Positions 16,986 through 26,043 of a stretch of 54,375 bases of DNA are shown one piece after another. Source of the DNA: Lachnospiraceae bacterium (GTDB lineage: Bacteria > Bacillota > Clostridia > Lachnospirales > Lachnospiraceae); the NCBI GenBank assembly GCA_017521605.1, contig JAFXCD010000047.1, positions 1-54,375 on the forward strand. The letters are read 5' to 3'. Made by a program: the position numbers and the translations under genes. Position 1 is the first letter of the stretch. The number at the start of each line of letters is the position of its first letter. The notes under the pieces are model-generated. The model was not told the DNA's origin and did not search any database. It saw nothing but the letters and a program-made list of their open reading frames with translations.

Positions 16986-17456
16986 ATGGAATATAACAAT
17001 TTACTGGAATTGATTAAAACGGTTTCGGAGTCTAATATTTCAGGTTTTCAATATGAGGATGGAGATACAAGAATAGTCATTGCCACAGGAGAAAATACCT
17101 TGCCGGGTTGTGCGGGAGAGACCGGTAAGGCAATGATGGGAAGTGTTCCCGAAAGATTGGAGACAAATTTGCAAGATGTGGCGGAGTCGATTCCTGTCAA
17201 GCAAGAGCAAAAAGCAGTAATAGGAAATATTATTAAATCGCCGTTGGTTGGTACCTTTTACACTGCTCCGGCAGAGGATGCGGAAGTATTTGTAAAGGTG
17301 GGAGACAGAGTGAAAAAGGGTCAGACTCTTGCCATTGTAGAGGCTATGAAGCTGATGAATGATATCGAGTCGGAATACGAAGGTGTGGTATCAGAAGTGT
17401 TTGTAAAGAATGGAGATATGGTGGAATACGGTCAGCCGTTGTTTGCCATTGGATAG
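16986..17456 (+). CDS. accB: biotin carboxyl carrier protein of acetyl-CoA carboxylase
   Basis: This 156-residue protein has an N-terminal helical part, a variable linker and a C-terminal biotinyl domain with the attachment motif EAMKLMND (K122). The family thumb region is present (SPLVGTFYTAPAEDAEVFVKVG). It carries CO2 from AccC to the carboxyltransferase. It lies between fabF and fabZ, as in streptococcal operons. Confidence 0.96.
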   Translation: MEYNNLLELIKTVSESNISGFQYEDGDTRIVIATGENTLPGCAGETGKAMMGSVPERLETNLQDVAESIPVKQEQKAVIGNIIKSPLVGTFYTAPAEDAEVFVKVGDRVKKGQTLAIVEAMKLMNDIESEYEGVVSEVFVKNGDMVEYGQPLFAIG

Positions 17457-17466
17457 AGGAGCAATT

Positions 17467-17892
17467 ATGTTAGGAATTAAGGAAATCGAAGCCATTATCC
17501 CTCACAGACATCCATTTCTTCTCCTTGATTATGTGGAGGATTATGTGCCCGGTGAATATGCAGTGGCCTACAAATGTGTCAGTTTCCGTGAGGAGTTTTT
17601 TAAAGGACATTTTCCGCAGGAGCCGGTAATGCCCGGAGTTCTGACCATCGAGGCACTGGCGCAGACCGGTGCAGTAGCTATTTTAAGCGTAGAAGAGAAT
17701 AAAGGGAAAGTAGCTTATTTTGGTGGTATTAATAAATGTAAGTTTAAGGGTAAAGTGGTGCCGGGTGATAAGCTGAAGCTGGAAACCCGTATTATCAGGC
17801 AAAAAGGACCGGTAGGTGTGGGTGAGGCCGTTGCCAGTGTGGATGGTAAGGTGGTAGTCACTGCAGAGCTTACCTTTATCGTTGGGGGCTGA
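17467..17892 (+). CDS. fabZ: 3-hydroxyacyl-ACP dehydratase
   Basis: A hot-dog-fold dehydratase of 141 residues. The catalytic His is H48 in [13 protein letters not shown] and the catalytic Glu is E62 in TIEALAQ. The N-terminal [11 protein letters not shown] is typical of FabZ. I start at ATG 17467, 6 nt after GAGGAG. The longer frame from 17410 lies within accB. No separate FabA or FabM was found. Confidence 0.96.
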   Translation: MLGIKEIEAIIPHRHPFLLLDYVEDYVPGEYAVAYKCVSFREEFFKGHFPQEPVMPGVLTIEALAQTGAVAILSVEENKGKVAYFGGINKCKFKGKVVPGDKLKLETRIIRQKGPVGVGEAVASVDGKVVVTAELTFIVGG

Positions 17893-17894
17893 GT

Positions 17895-19202
17895 ATGATT
17901 CAGAAGATTTTAATAGCCAACAGGGGAGAAATTGCGGTTCGAATTATCCGTGCCTGCAGAGAAATGGGGATTCATACAGTGGCGGTTTATTCTGAAGCAG
18001 ATAAGGATGCATTACATACCCAGTTGGCAGATGAGGCTATTTGTATTGGTGGAGCACTCTCTAAGACCAGTTACCTGAATATGGAGAATATTATCAGTGC
18101 TACCATTGTGTCCGGAGCGGAGGCTATACATCCAGGTTTTGGCTTTTTGTCAGAAAATCATCGTTTTGCGCAGCTGTGTGAGGAGTGTAATATTATTTTC
18201 ATTGGTCCCTCTTCCCGGGTGATGAAAAGTATGGGAAATAAAACAGAGGCCAGGCGAACTATGGAGGAGGCCGGCGTCAGAGTGATTCCCGGTTGGAACA
18301 GCCCTATTGAAAATGTAGAGGAATGCAAGGAAATTGCCCGAAAGATAACCTATCCGGTAATTGTCAAAGCGGCATTGGGCGGTGGCGGAAAAGGTATGCG
18401 TACAGCTTTTTGTGAGGAAGAACTGGAGAATGCATATTTGTCAGCAAGGAAGGAAGCCGGTGCGGCTTTTGGTGATGATACAGTGTATATGGAGCACTTT
18501 TTTGAACATCCCAGACATGTGGAATTTCAGATATTGGCAGATGGAGAAGGTAATGTGATTCACCTGGGAGAAAGAGACTGCTCTATTCAAAGAAACCATC
18601 AGAAGTTTATAGAAGAGGCTCCCTGTGTGGTCATATCTAAGGAACTGAGAGAGGCTATGGGTGCAGAGGCGGTAAAGGCAGCAAAGGCGGTAGACTATGT
18701 CAATGCAGGTACCATAGAATTTCTGTTGGAGGGGGCCAATTTTTATTTTATGGAGATGAATACCCGTATTCAGGTGGAGCATCCGGTAACAGAGTGGTTA
18801 ACAGGTGTGGATTTAATTAAGGAGCAGATACGAATTGCATCCGGCAGAAAATTAAGTATTACCCAGAAAGAAATTCAGTTTACCGGTCATGCTATTGAGT
18901 GTCGTATTAATGCTGAGAATCCAAGCTTGAATTTCAGACCATCTCCCGGACGGATTACAGAGCTTTACCTGCCGGGTGGCAAGGGGATTCGGGTAGATAC
19001 AGCTATTTACAGTGGTTATGATGTACCTCCTTATTATGACAATATGCTGGCTAAGCTGATTGTACATGCAAAAAATCGTAAGGAAGCCATACAAAAGATG
19101 AAGAGTGCCTTGGGAGAAACCATTATCGAAGGAATAGACACGAATGTGGATTATCTCTATAACATTTTATGTGAGATGGAAGAGAAGGTACTGGCAGAGT
19201 AA
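17895..19202 (+). CDS. accC: biotin carboxylase subunit of acetyl-CoA carboxylase
   Basis: This ATP-grasp enzyme carboxylates the biotin on AccB. It has the family start [14 protein letters not shown], the glycine-rich ATP loop [13 protein letters not shown], the catalytic region [11 protein letters not shown] followed by [11 protein letters not shown], and [16 protein letters not shown]. At 435 residues it is a little shorter than the usual 445-450. It begins 2 nt after the fabZ stop. Confidence 0.96.
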   Translation: MIQKILIANRGEIAVRIIRACREMGIHTVAVYSEADKDALHTQLADEAICIGGALSKTSYLNMENIISATIVSGAEAIHPGFGFLSENHRFAQLCEECNIIFIGPSSRVMKSMGNKTEARRTMEEAGVRVIPGWNSPIENVEECKEIARKITYPVIVKAALGGGGKGMRTAFCEEELENAYLSARKEAGAAFGDDTVYMEHFFEHPRHVEFQILADGEGNVIHLGERDCSIQRNHQKFIEEAPCVVISKELREAMGAEAVKAAKAVDYVNAGTIEFLLEGANFYFMEMNTRIQVEHPVTEWLTGVDLIKEQIRIASGRKLSITQKEIQFTGHAIECRINAENPSLNFRPSPGRITELYLPGGKGIRVDTAIYSGYDVPPYYDNMLAKLIVHAKNRKEAIQKMKSALGETIIEGIDTNVDYLYNILCEMEEKVLAE

Positions 19203-19250
19203 TAGTGTGAGATGTGAGTATGAGGGAAGTTGTGGGAGTAAGATAGAAGT

Positions 19251-20933
19251 ATGAATTTAGGCAATATGTTCAAAAAGAATAGCTATATTCCTGTACGAGG
19301 AATGCAGCAGTCACGACCGGAGGTGCCGGATGGATTACTAAAACAATGTAATAAATGTAAAGCCGCCATATATACCTCGGAGGTCATTAGCAATCATTAT
19401 ATATGTCCAAAATGCAATGGGTATTTCAGATTGCCCTTAAAACAGAGAATTGAAGAATTGGTGGAGCCTGATACTTTTATGGAGTGGGACAGGGGATTGG
19501 AAACATCCAACCCATTACTATTTAAAGGGTACGAAGAAAAGATAAGGGATTTACAGGAAAAAACAGGATTGGATGAAGCTGTGATAACAGGAAGTGCCAT
19601 AATAGGAAAGAATAAGGTGGCATTGGCTGTTTGTGACGGAAGATTTCTCATGGCCAGCATGGGCCACGTGGTAGGAGAGAAAATCACCAGAGTTTTTGAA
19701 AGGGCAACAGAGGAAAAATTACCGGTTATTATTTTTGCCTGCTCCGGCGGTGCACGTATGCAGGAGGGAATGATTTCTCTTATGCAGATGGCTAAGACAG
19801 CTGCTGCCATTAAGCGGCATAGTGATGCCGGAAATCTGTATATTACAGTGTTGACGGATCCTACTACTGGAGGTGTGACGGCCAGTTATGCTATGTTGGG
19901 TGATATTATTCTGTCAGAGCCGGGAGCATTGATTGGTTTCGCCGGCCCCAGAGTTATTGAGCAGACCATAGGACAGAAACTGCCGGAAGGCTTTCAGCGA
20001 GCAGAGTTTCAGCTGGAGCATGGTTTTGTGGATGCCATAGTAACCAGAGAAAATATGAAAAGCACTTTAAGTAAAATTTTGTTTTTACATACAACAAAAG
20101 AAATGCCGCAGGGAATGCCGGATGCCTTTGTACCTATAGCAAGTGGGGAAAAAACAGAAGCCTGGGAAAAAGTACTTTTTTCCAGGAAAAAAGACCGTCC
20201 TACAGGGATGGATTATGTCAGAGAACTATTTTCGGACTTTATGGAGCTTCATGGAGACCGGTATTTTGGAGATGATTCAGCTATTGTAGGCGGAATTGCA
20301 AAATTTTCAGGTGTACCGGTAACAGTAATTGCTCAGTGCAAAGGGCGAAATACAAAGGAAAATATTAAACGCAATTTTGGTATGCCGTCTCCGGAAGGGT
20401 ATCGGAAGGCACTACGTCTTATGAAGCAGGCAGAGAAATTCAAAAGACCCGTGATTTGCTTTGTGGATACGCCCGGGGCCTTTTGTGGAATGGAAGCTGA
20501 AGAAAGAGGGCAGGGAGAGGCAATTGCACGAAACCTTATGGAAATGTCAGCATTAAAGACTCCTATATTGTCCGTGGTTATCGGAGAAGGTGGAAGCGGT
20601 GGTGCATTAGCCATGGCGTTAGCGGATCAGGTGTGGATGTTGGAAAATGCTATTTATTCCATCTTGTCGCCGGAGGGTTTTGCCTCCATTCTATGGAAGG
20701 ACGGTAAGAGGGCAAAGGAAGCAGCAGAGATAATGAAAATTACAGCAGAAGATTTAAAAAAATTGCAAATTGTGGATGGTATTTTGAAAGAGCCGGAAGA
20801 GTATACCAGAGAAAATATGGGGCTTGTAATAGAACAGTTGGAAGGACTGTTAAATAGATTTCTGGAAGAATGTAGTAAAAAAGATGTAGAAGAATTGATA
20901 CAGCAGCGTTATGAAAGATTTCGCAAATTTTAG
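19251..20933 (+). CDS. accDA: acetyl-CoA carboxylase carboxyltransferase, beta-alpha fusion (AccD-AccA)
   Basis: One 560-residue chain contains both carboxyltransferase halves, normally two proteins. The beta half (about 1-290) has the zinc finger C33/C36/C52/C55 and a crotonase fold ([14 protein letters not shown]). The alpha half starts around residue 325 ([23 protein letters not shown]) and contains [19 protein letters not shown] and [11 protein letters not shown]. The N-terminal helices of free AccA are largely missing. It transfers CO2 from biotin to acetyl-CoA. The Shine-Dalgarno is weak and the gap from accC is 48 nt, the widest inside this part of the operon. Confidence 0.93.
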   Translation: MNLGNMFKKNSYIPVRGMQQSRPEVPDGLLKQCNKCKAAIYTSEVISNHYICPKCNGYFRLPLKQRIEELVEPDTFMEWDRGLETSNPLLFKGYEEKIRDLQEKTGLDEAVITGSAIIGKNKVALAVCDGRFLMASMGHVVGEKITRVFERATEEKLPVIIFACSGGARMQEGMISLMQMAKTAAAIKRHSDAGNLYITVLTDPTTGGVTASYAMLGDIILSEPGALIGFAGPRVIEQTIGQKLPEGFQRAEFQLEHGFVDAIVTRENMKSTLSKILFLHTTKEMPQGMPDAFVPIASGEKTEAWEKVLFSRKKDRPTGMDYVRELFSDFMELHGDRYFGDDSAIVGGIAKFSGVPVTVIAQCKGRNTKENIKRNFGMPSPEGYRKALRLMKQAEKFKRPVICFVDTPGAFCGMEAEERGQGEAIARNLMEMSALKTPILSVVIGEGGSGGALAMALADQVWMLENAIYSILSPEGFASILWKDGKRAKEAAEIMKITAEDLKKLQIVDGILKEPEEYTRENMGLVIEQLEGLLNRFLEECSKKDVEELIQQRYERFRKF

Positions 20934-20949
20934 GAATTGGAGAAGAAAT

Positions 20950-22014
20950 ATGGAGTATTTGCCATTGATAATAGGAAATAAGAAAACGAAGTATCCTTTG
21001 GTACAGGGTGGTATGGGAGTCGGTATCAGTCTGGGAGGACTGGCAGGAGCAGTGGCAAAGGTTGGCGGTATTGGATTGATATCCTCAGCACAGATTGGCT
21101 TTCAGGAGGAAGATTTTGAAGAGAATCCTTTTGAGGCGAATCTGCGGGCTATGGAAAAAGAATATAAAAAAGCAAGAGCACAGGCACCGGATGGAATTAT
21201 TGGATTTAATATTATGGTAGCACTACAACATTACAAAGAGTATGTAATACAAGCAGCAAAAGTAGGTGCAGATATTATTGTTTCCGGAGCAGGGCTGGCA
21301 ACAGAACTTCCAGCTTATGTAAAGGGCTTTGCAACCAAAATTGCTCCTATTGTATCCGGAGAGAGGGCAGCTGAATTACTTTTAAAGGTTTGGGACAGAA
21401 AATATCGGACCACTGCAGATATGGTGGTCATTGAAGGACCTCTGGCAGGAGGACATCTGGGATTTCCCAAGGAAGAGGTAGAAGCCATTACTCCGGAAGA
21501 ATATGAGGGTACCATTCAGAAGATTATCAGAGTAGTGAAAGAGTATGCCGTAAAGTATGGCAGGAAAATACCGGTGGTAGTGGCCGGTGGGATGGATAGT
21601 CCGGAACAGGTAAAGAGAGTCCTTGAGTTGGGAGCCGATGGTGTGCAGGTAGCAAGCTCCTTTGTCACCACAGTGGAGTGTGATGCGGCGGAAGGTTTCA
21701 AACAAAAGTATATAGAAGCCGGTTGTAAAGATATACAACTGGTAACCAGCCCTGTGGGAATGCCCGGCAGAGCCATACGCAATGCTTTTATTGAACAAAT
21801 AGAGGCAGGTATCAGAGAACCCATTAGTAAATGTTATGGTTGCCTTAGAAAATGTAATCCTGCAGAGATTCCCTATTGTATTACCAAAGCACTTATCACC
21901 TCAGCAAGAGGAGATGGAGAAAATGGTCTTGTATTCTGTGGAGCAGGTACCTACAAGATTACCAAAATCAGTACTGTGCAAGAGGTTATTGAAAAATTAT
22001 TTAAAAAATGTTAG
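20950..22014 (+). CDS. second FabK-like FMN enzyme (nitronate monooxygenase / enoyl reductase family) with C-terminal Cys cluster
   Basis: This 354-residue TIM-barrel flavoprotein starts MEYLPLIIGNKKTKYPLVQGGMGVGISLGGLAG around residues 1-33. Its FMN-site motifs parallel FabK: VIEGPLAGGHLGF and PVVVAGGMDSPEQV. Unlike FabK it ends with a cysteine-rich stretch, CYGCLRKCNPAEIPYC, which could bind a metal or Fe-S cluster. It lies between accDA and fabT, so it is expressed with fatty-acid synthesis. Its substrate is unknown: an alternative enoyl-ACP reductase or a nitroalkane/flavin oxidoreductase. I chose ATG 20950, after GGAGAAG. Confidence 0.82.
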   Translation: MEYLPLIIGNKKTKYPLVQGGMGVGISLGGLAGAVAKVGGIGLISSAQIGFQEEDFEENPFEANLRAMEKEYKKARAQAPDGIIGFNIMVALQHYKEYVIQAAKVGADIIVSGAGLATELPAYVKGFATKIAPIVSGERAAELLLKVWDRKYRTTADMVVIEGPLAGGHLGFPKEEVEAITPEEYEGTIQKIIRVVKEYAVKYGRKIPVVVAGGMDSPEQVKRVLELGADGVQVASSFVTTVECDAAEGFKQKYIEAGCKDIQLVTSPVGMPGRAIRNAFIEQIEAGIREPISKCYGCLRKCNPAEIPYCITKALITSARGDGENGLVFCGAGTYKITKISTVQEVIEKLFKKC

Positions 22015-22059
22015 AATAAGTATGTTACTATAGAAGACAAAAGAGAAGGAGCTGGTACT

Positions 22060-22509
22060 TTGAATTCAATCAATTCGTTTGACGTTATCAATGATGTATT
22101 GACTAATTTGTTTCAAGAGATTTTAGTGTTAGAGGAAAAAGGCTTGACTACCGGCGAGTTTTCTAATATTTCGGTAAATGATATGCATATTATCGATAAG
22201 ATAGGGCCGGGTGAGGGAAAGAATATGTCCGCTATTGCAAAAGGACATGGAGTAACGGTAGGTTCTTTGACGACTTCTATGAACAGTCTGGTAAAGAAGG
22301 AGTATGTAATCCGTGAGCGTAGCGAGCAGGACCGTAGAGTGGTAACTATCCGCCTGTCTGATAAAGGTCTGCGTGCTTACGAGCATCATCGTAACTTCCA
22401 TATGAAGATGACAGAGCGGGCACTGGCCAATCTAAAGGAGGAAGAGGTTCCTAAGGTAACCAAGGTGCTGATTGGTTTGGAGAAGTTTTTCAGAGAGTAT
22501 GAAGTGTAA
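22060..22509 (+). CDS. fabT: MarR-family regulator, probable FabT repressor of fatty-acid synthesis
   Basis: This 149-residue winged-helix protein has the MarR recognition region (NMSAIAKGHGVTVGSLTTSMNSL, about residues 65-87) and wing (YVIRERSEQDRRVVTIRLSDKG). FabT in streptococci represses the fab genes when bound to acyl-ACP. Here it is the last gene of the operon rather than near the front, and a FabT-type box overlaps the operon promoter, which would give autoregulation. The start is TTG 22060, 8 nt after AAGGAG, and is presumably weakly translated. A long terminator follows. Confidence 0.85.
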   Translation: MNSINSFDVINDVLTNLFQEILVLEEKGLTTGEFSNISVNDMHIIDKIGPGEGKNMSAIAKGHGVTVGSLTTSMNSLVKKEYVIRERSEQDRRVVTIRLSDKGLRAYEHHRNFHMKMTERALANLKEEEVPKVTKVLIGLEKFFREYEV

Positions 22510-22513
22510 AGAA

Positions 22514-22568
22514 AAGGTGTAAAGTCTTAATAACTTAATAAGACTTTACACCTTAGTTTTATTTTTTT
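22514..22568 (+). terminator. terminator of the fatty-acid operon
   Basis: A perfect 16-bp stem (22514-22529 with 22539-22554) with a 9-nt loop is followed by a T-rich tail containing seven T. The AT-rich left arm means it could also work on the minus strand, though no minus-strand gene approaches. Confidence 0.93.
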
Positions 22569-22651
22569 GTATAAATATATAAGTGTTTACTTAGTGATAA
22601 GTGATTGAAAAATGGCTGTCAAATATGGTATTTTAGTTGATATGAGATATT

Positions 22652-22675
22652 AAGATTAAGGACTGCCCTAATCTT
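22652..22675 (+). other. hairpin upstream of rsmF-like gene
   Basis: AAGATTA (22652-22658) pairs with TAATCTT (22669-22675), and after one A-C mismatch GG pairs with CC around an ACTG loop. The surrounding gap (22569-22739) is AT-rich and holds no gene. Possible -35/-10 elements there are too weak to call. Confidence 0.35.
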
Positions 22676-22739
22676 TATCATGAGCCGGATTATGTGTATG
22701 AATGATTTATAGTAACAAAAGTAAGAAACGGAGACAACC

Positions 22740-24110
22740 ATGTTACCTATAGAATTTGAACAACGTATGAAGCAGATGTTGGGAGAGGAATATCCTGCAT
22801 TTGAGGCAAGTTATGAAAAAGAAAAATATCAGGCACTGCGCCTAAATCCTTTAAAGGTGGATAAGGAGTGTTTTTTGAAGAAGACTACCTTTAACTTGAA
22901 ACAGGTGCCTTGGGAGGAGAATGGATTTTACTACACAACGCAGGATACTCCCGGTAAGCACCCATATCATGAGGCTGGCGTGTATTATATACAGGAACCC
23001 AGCGCTATGGCGCCGGTGCCCTTTCTAGAGATAAAGCCTGGAGACAGAGTTTTGGATTTGTGTGCTGCACCGGGAGGAAAGAGTACTCAGATTGGCGTGG
23101 CATTACAAGGGGAAGGGCTTTTGGTGTGCAATGAAATTCATCCTGCCAGAGCCAAGATACTTTCCGAAAATGTAGAGCGCTTGGGCATTCGTAATGCTTT
23201 GGTGACCAATGAAAGTCCCGAGAAGCTACGAAGTATTTTTGCGGGTTATTTTGATAAGATTTTAGTGGATGCCCCCTGTTCCGGAGAAGGTATGTTTCGT
23301 AAGAACGAGGATGCAAAAGAAGAGTGGAGCCTGGAGAATGTAGGACTTTGTGCGGACCGCCAGGATGGTATCTTGGACTGTGCGGCGGATATGCTTCGTC
23401 CCGGAGGCAGGTTAGTGTATTCTACATGTACCTTTGCTCCACAGGAGAATGAAGGAAGTATAGCCCGTTTCTTAGAAAGACACCCTGAATTCGCTGTTTT
23501 GAAAGTGAATATGCCGGAAGGATTTTCAGAAGGTAATCCTGCATGGGCAGGTTGTGAAGCAGAAGGTATAAAAAATACTATGCGTATCTGGCCCCATGAG
23601 GTGAATGGTGAGGGGCATTTCCTTGCGGTTTTACAAAAGAAAGGAAGTCTGAATAGTGCGCAGCCACTTAGCTTATATGGTTTGGAAAAAGGTATTTCCA
23701 CCAAAGAAATTACAGATTATCTGGCTTTTGCCAGGGAGACCTTAAATAACCCGCCCCAGGGTATTTATTTGAAATTCGGAGACCAGTTATACGCGGCACC
23801 GGAAGGGCTGCCAGCCTTGAAAGGGCTGAAGGTACTTCGTCCGGGATTGCATCTGGGAACTATGAAAAAGAATCGATTTGAACCTTCTCATGCATTAGCA
23901 CTGGCATTGTGTGAAGAAGAGGTGTTTCATAGTCATGAATTGACGGTGGCAGATGGCAGTGCGGCTGCATTTATTGCTGGACAAACTTTCCCTACAGAAG
24001 GTGAAAAGGGCTGGTATTTAATCACGGTAGATGGTTACAGCCTGGGCTGGGGGAAGGTTGCGGGAGGTATTATGAAGAACCATTATCCCAAAGGTTTGCG
24101 AAAAGCATAA
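22740..24110 (+). CDS. RsmF/NOL1-type rRNA (cytosine-5) methyltransferase
   Basis: This 456-residue AdoMet enzyme has motif I LDLCAAPGGKSTQI (about 106-118), a cysteine at C180 in VDAPCSGEGMFRK and the catalytic-type cysteine C230 in STCTFAPQENEG. These are the two cysteines of RNA m5C methyltransferases. The C-terminal third (about 300-456) resembles the PUA-like RNA-binding region of RsmF/YebU. The likely substrate is a cytosine in 16S rRNA, but the exact position cannot be read from sequence. GGAGACAACC precedes the ATG. Confidence 0.88.
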   Translation: MLPIEFEQRMKQMLGEEYPAFEASYEKEKYQALRLNPLKVDKECFLKKTTFNLKQVPWEENGFYYTTQDTPGKHPYHEAGVYYIQEPSAMAPVPFLEIKPGDRVLDLCAAPGGKSTQIGVALQGEGLLVCNEIHPARAKILSENVERLGIRNALVTNESPEKLRSIFAGYFDKILVDAPCSGEGMFRKNEDAKEEWSLENVGLCADRQDGILDCAADMLRPGGRLVYSTCTFAPQENEGSIARFLERHPEFAVLKVNMPEGFSEGNPAWAGCEAEGIKNTMRIWPHEVNGEGHFLAVLQKKGSLNSAQPLSLYGLEKGISTKEITDYLAFARETLNNPPQGIYLKFGDQLYAAPEGLPALKGLKVLRPGLHLGTMKKNRFEPSHALALALCEEEVFHSHELTVADGSAAAFIAGQTFPTEGEKGWYLITVDGYSLGWGKVAGGIMKNHYPKGLRKA

Positions 24111-24118
24111 CTTACCTC

Positions 24119-24147
24119 TTTCCAATATTCGAAAAAGATGATATGAT
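24119..24147 (+). promoter_or_regulatory. probable promoter of the trpS leader
   Basis: TATGAT (24142-24147) is a good -10. The -35 candidate TTTCCA (24119-24124) lies at 17-nt spacing but is poor. Initiation about 7 nt after the -10 would put the transcript 5' end just before the structured leader. Confidence 0.45.
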
Positions 24148-24160
24148 GTTATTATTCAGA

Positions 24161-24288
24161 GCCATGCGAATTGATAAATGAAGACGGAGTAAGCTTGCTT
24201 ACAGAAGGCTTTATTTATCAATTCATATGGTGAGAAACCTACATGAGCAAAAGGAAAGCCTCAAAGAGGCGATTTTGTGAATGTAGGT
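24161..24288 (+). ncRNA. structured 5' leader of trpS, not a T-box
   Basis: Two adjacent long stem-loops fill this gap. The first has outer pairs 24161-24165/24227-24231, a perfect 12-bp helix 24168-24179/24213-24224, and an apical GTAAG-CTTG-CTTAC hairpin (24189-24202, a CUUG tetraloop). The second has a perfect 8-bp helix 24237-24244/24281-24288, then 24247-24252/24273-24278 including one G-T pair, an asymmetric internal loop (GGAAA opposite GA), and 24258-24262/24266-24270. The T-box consensus (GGTGGNACCGCG) is absent, and no terminator hairpin with T-run precedes trpS. I know no riboswitch class that fits. Confidence 0.6.
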
Positions 24289-24325
24289 GCTGAATAATAA
24301 CAGGAATTAGAAAGCAGGTTAAACA

Positions 24326-25414
24326 ATGGATAAGATTATTTTAACAGGTGACAGACCTACAGGAAGATTACATATCGGTCATTATGTAGGTTCCCTGAGA
24401 AGAAGAGTGGAATTGCAGAATTCCGGAGAATATAAGAAGACCTTTATTATGATTGCGGATGCACAGGCATTGACAGATAACATTGAAAATCCGGAAAAGA
24501 TTCGTCAGAATATTATTGAGGTTGCGTTGGATTACCTGGCATGTGGTTTGGACCCGGCCAAGTCCACTCTGTTTATTCAGTCCCAGATTCCGGAGCTTTG
24601 TGAATTGACCTTTTATTATATGGATTTGGTAACTGTATCACGTTTACAGCGTAATCCCACTGTAAAGAGTGAGATTCAGATGCGTAATTTTGAAGCAAGT
24701 ATTCCGGTAGGCTTCTTCACATACCCTATCAGCCAGGCCGCAGATATTACAGCATTTAAGGCAACCACCGTACCGGTTGGTGATGACCAGCTGCCGATGA
24801 TTGAGCAGACCAAGGAAATCGTGCACAAATTTAATTCTGTATATAAGCCTGTATTGGTAGAACCGAAGGCACTGTTACCCAGCAACGACGCTTGTATGCG
24901 TCTGCCCGGTGTGGATGGTAAGGCAAAAATGAGTAAATCCTTAGGAAACTGTATTTATTTGGCGGATTCTGCAGATGATGTAAGCAATACCATTCTTAGA
25001 AAGATGTATACCGATCCTCAGCATTTACGTGTGGAAGACCCTGGACATCTGGAAGGTAATATGGTATTTACTTATCTGGATGCTTTCTGCAAGGAAGAGC
25101 ATTTTGAAAGATATCTTCCTGAGTATGCGAATCTGGATGAATTAAAGGGCCATTATACCAGAGGTGGTCTGGGAGATATGAAGGTGAAGAGATTCTTAAA
25201 CAGTGTATTACAGGAAGAGTTAGAGCCTATTCGCCAGCGTAGAAAAGAGTGGGAGAAGGATATTCCGGCAATTTACGAAATATTAAAGAAGGGTAGCGAA
25301 ACAGCTCGTGAAGTTGCAGCCCAGACCTTGTCAGAGGTTAAGAGTGCAATGCGAATCAATTATTTTGAGGATGAAGAGCTGATTAGAGCACAGGCGGCAA
25401 AGTATGAGGCGTAA
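24326..25414 (+). CDS. trpS: tryptophan-tRNA ligase
   Basis: This 362-residue class I synthetase has the HIGH motif at H16-H19 ([11 protein letters not shown]) and KMSKS at 201-205. A TrpRS-type active-site stretch, [14 protein letters not shown], lies between them. It charges tRNA-Trp. The 3' end overlaps the following membrane protein gene by 11 nt. Confidence 0.96.
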   Translation: MDKIILTGDRPTGRLHIGHYVGSLRRRVELQNSGEYKKTFIMIADAQALTDNIENPEKIRQNIIEVALDYLACGLDPAKSTLFIQSQIPELCELTFYYMDLVTVSRLQRNPTVKSEIQMRNFEASIPVGFFTYPISQAADITAFKATTVPVGDDQLPMIEQTKEIVHKFNSVYKPVLVEPKALLPSNDACMRLPGVDGKAKMSKSLGNCIYLADSADDVSNTILRKMYTDPQHLRVEDPGHLEGNMVFTYLDAFCKEEHFERYLPEYANLDELKGHYTRGGLGDMKVKRFLNSVLQEELEPIRQRRKEWEKDIPAIYEILKKGSETAREVAAQTLSEVKSAMRINYFEDEELIRAQAAKYEA

Positions 25415-25940
25415 TCAAAGGGAAACTTTAGAAGAAGCTTTAAAAAATCCGGCGTATATTGCAGTTGGTGGTGCTGTATGCCTGTTGATTGTGATACTGT
25501 TTTGTGTAATTGTGTGGAATGTGACTCATCAAGAGGATGATAAGCTGGTTATGAATAATAGTACCAATACTACTGTGGAGATTCCTACTATGGGAGAAAG
25601 TGTGGAGGAGGATATGGTTGTTACTCCTGCACCGGAAACAGTGGTAGATACTGAAGCAGAATCTCTTCTGCAGTTAATTGCTGAGAAATCCAATGACCAG
25701 GGCTTAGTGTTTGAGGAAATGGATGATTGGATTACGGCCAAGGAAGTAACTAACCTGCGTAGTGAGCCCAGCACAGAAAAGGGTGTGGAATCCGTAGTTG
25801 TAAAGTTGAACAATGGTCAGGCGGTACACAGAATTGGTATCAACGAAGAAACCGGTTGGTCCAAAATTGTTTATGAAGATACAATAGTGTATGCTTCTAC
25901 TGCATATATGGTTGAAGCAGAAGCACCTACAGTAGAATAA
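25404..25940 (+). CDS. membrane-anchored bacterial SH3-domain protein
   Basis: This 178-residue protein has a short cytoplasmic start, one membrane segment at about 18-38 ([21 protein letters not shown]), a Thr/Pro/Glu-rich linker, and a C-terminal SH3-type module (about 105-170, with [20 protein letters not shown]). Such SH3 domains usually bind cell wall or act as extracytoplasmic anchors. The ATG overlaps the end of trpS, so it is in the same transcript. A strong terminator follows. Confidence 0.8.
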   Translation: MRRNQRETLEEALKNPAYIAVGGAVCLLIVILFCVIVWNVTHQEDDKLVMNNSTNTTVEIPTMGESVEEDMVVTPAPETVVDTEAESLLQLIAEKSNDQGLVFEEMDDWITAKEVTNLRSEPSTEKGVESVVVKLNNGQAVHRIGINEETGWSKIVYEDTIVYASTAYMVEAEAPTVE

Positions 25941-25948
25941 ATGTTTTT

Positions 25949-25992
25949 AAATGTCCGGAAGACTATAAAGAGTTTTCCGGGCATTTTTTTTT
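25949..25992 (+). terminator. intrinsic terminator after the SH3-domain gene
   Basis: Arms 25949-25960 and 25975-25986 pair (one G-T), closing a 14-nt loop, and a run of nine T ends at 25992. Confidence 0.9.
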
Positions 25993-26009
25993 GCTTTCTG
26001 TACATACTA
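25981..26009 (+). promoter_or_regulatory. candidate sigma-G-type promoter for spoVAD
   Basis: CATACTA (26003-26009) is an exact match to the forespore -10 pattern CATNHTA. GCATT (25981-25985), 17 nt upstream, matches 4 of 5 of the -35 pattern GHATR and lies in the 3' arm of the preceding terminator. Confidence 0.5.
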
Positions 26010-26043
26010 AAAGTAAAAATGTATGAATGGAAGGAGCAAGCAT

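Noticed and set aside
22060-22069. TTGAATTCAA palindrome at the fabT start codon as a second FabT box
   Set aside because: It has no 3-nt spacer and so does not match the TTTGA-N3-TCAAA form. It can arise by chance from the first codons.
24243-24293. 16-codon ORF in the trpS leader (MSKRKASKRRFCECRC) as a leader peptide
   Set aside because: It contains no Trp codon, and its start lies in the base of a stable stem. It is more likely a by-product of the RNA structure.
24148-24325. T-box riboswitch before trpS
   Set aside because: The conserved antiterminator sequence (GGTGGNACCGCG) and a terminator hairpin are both absent.
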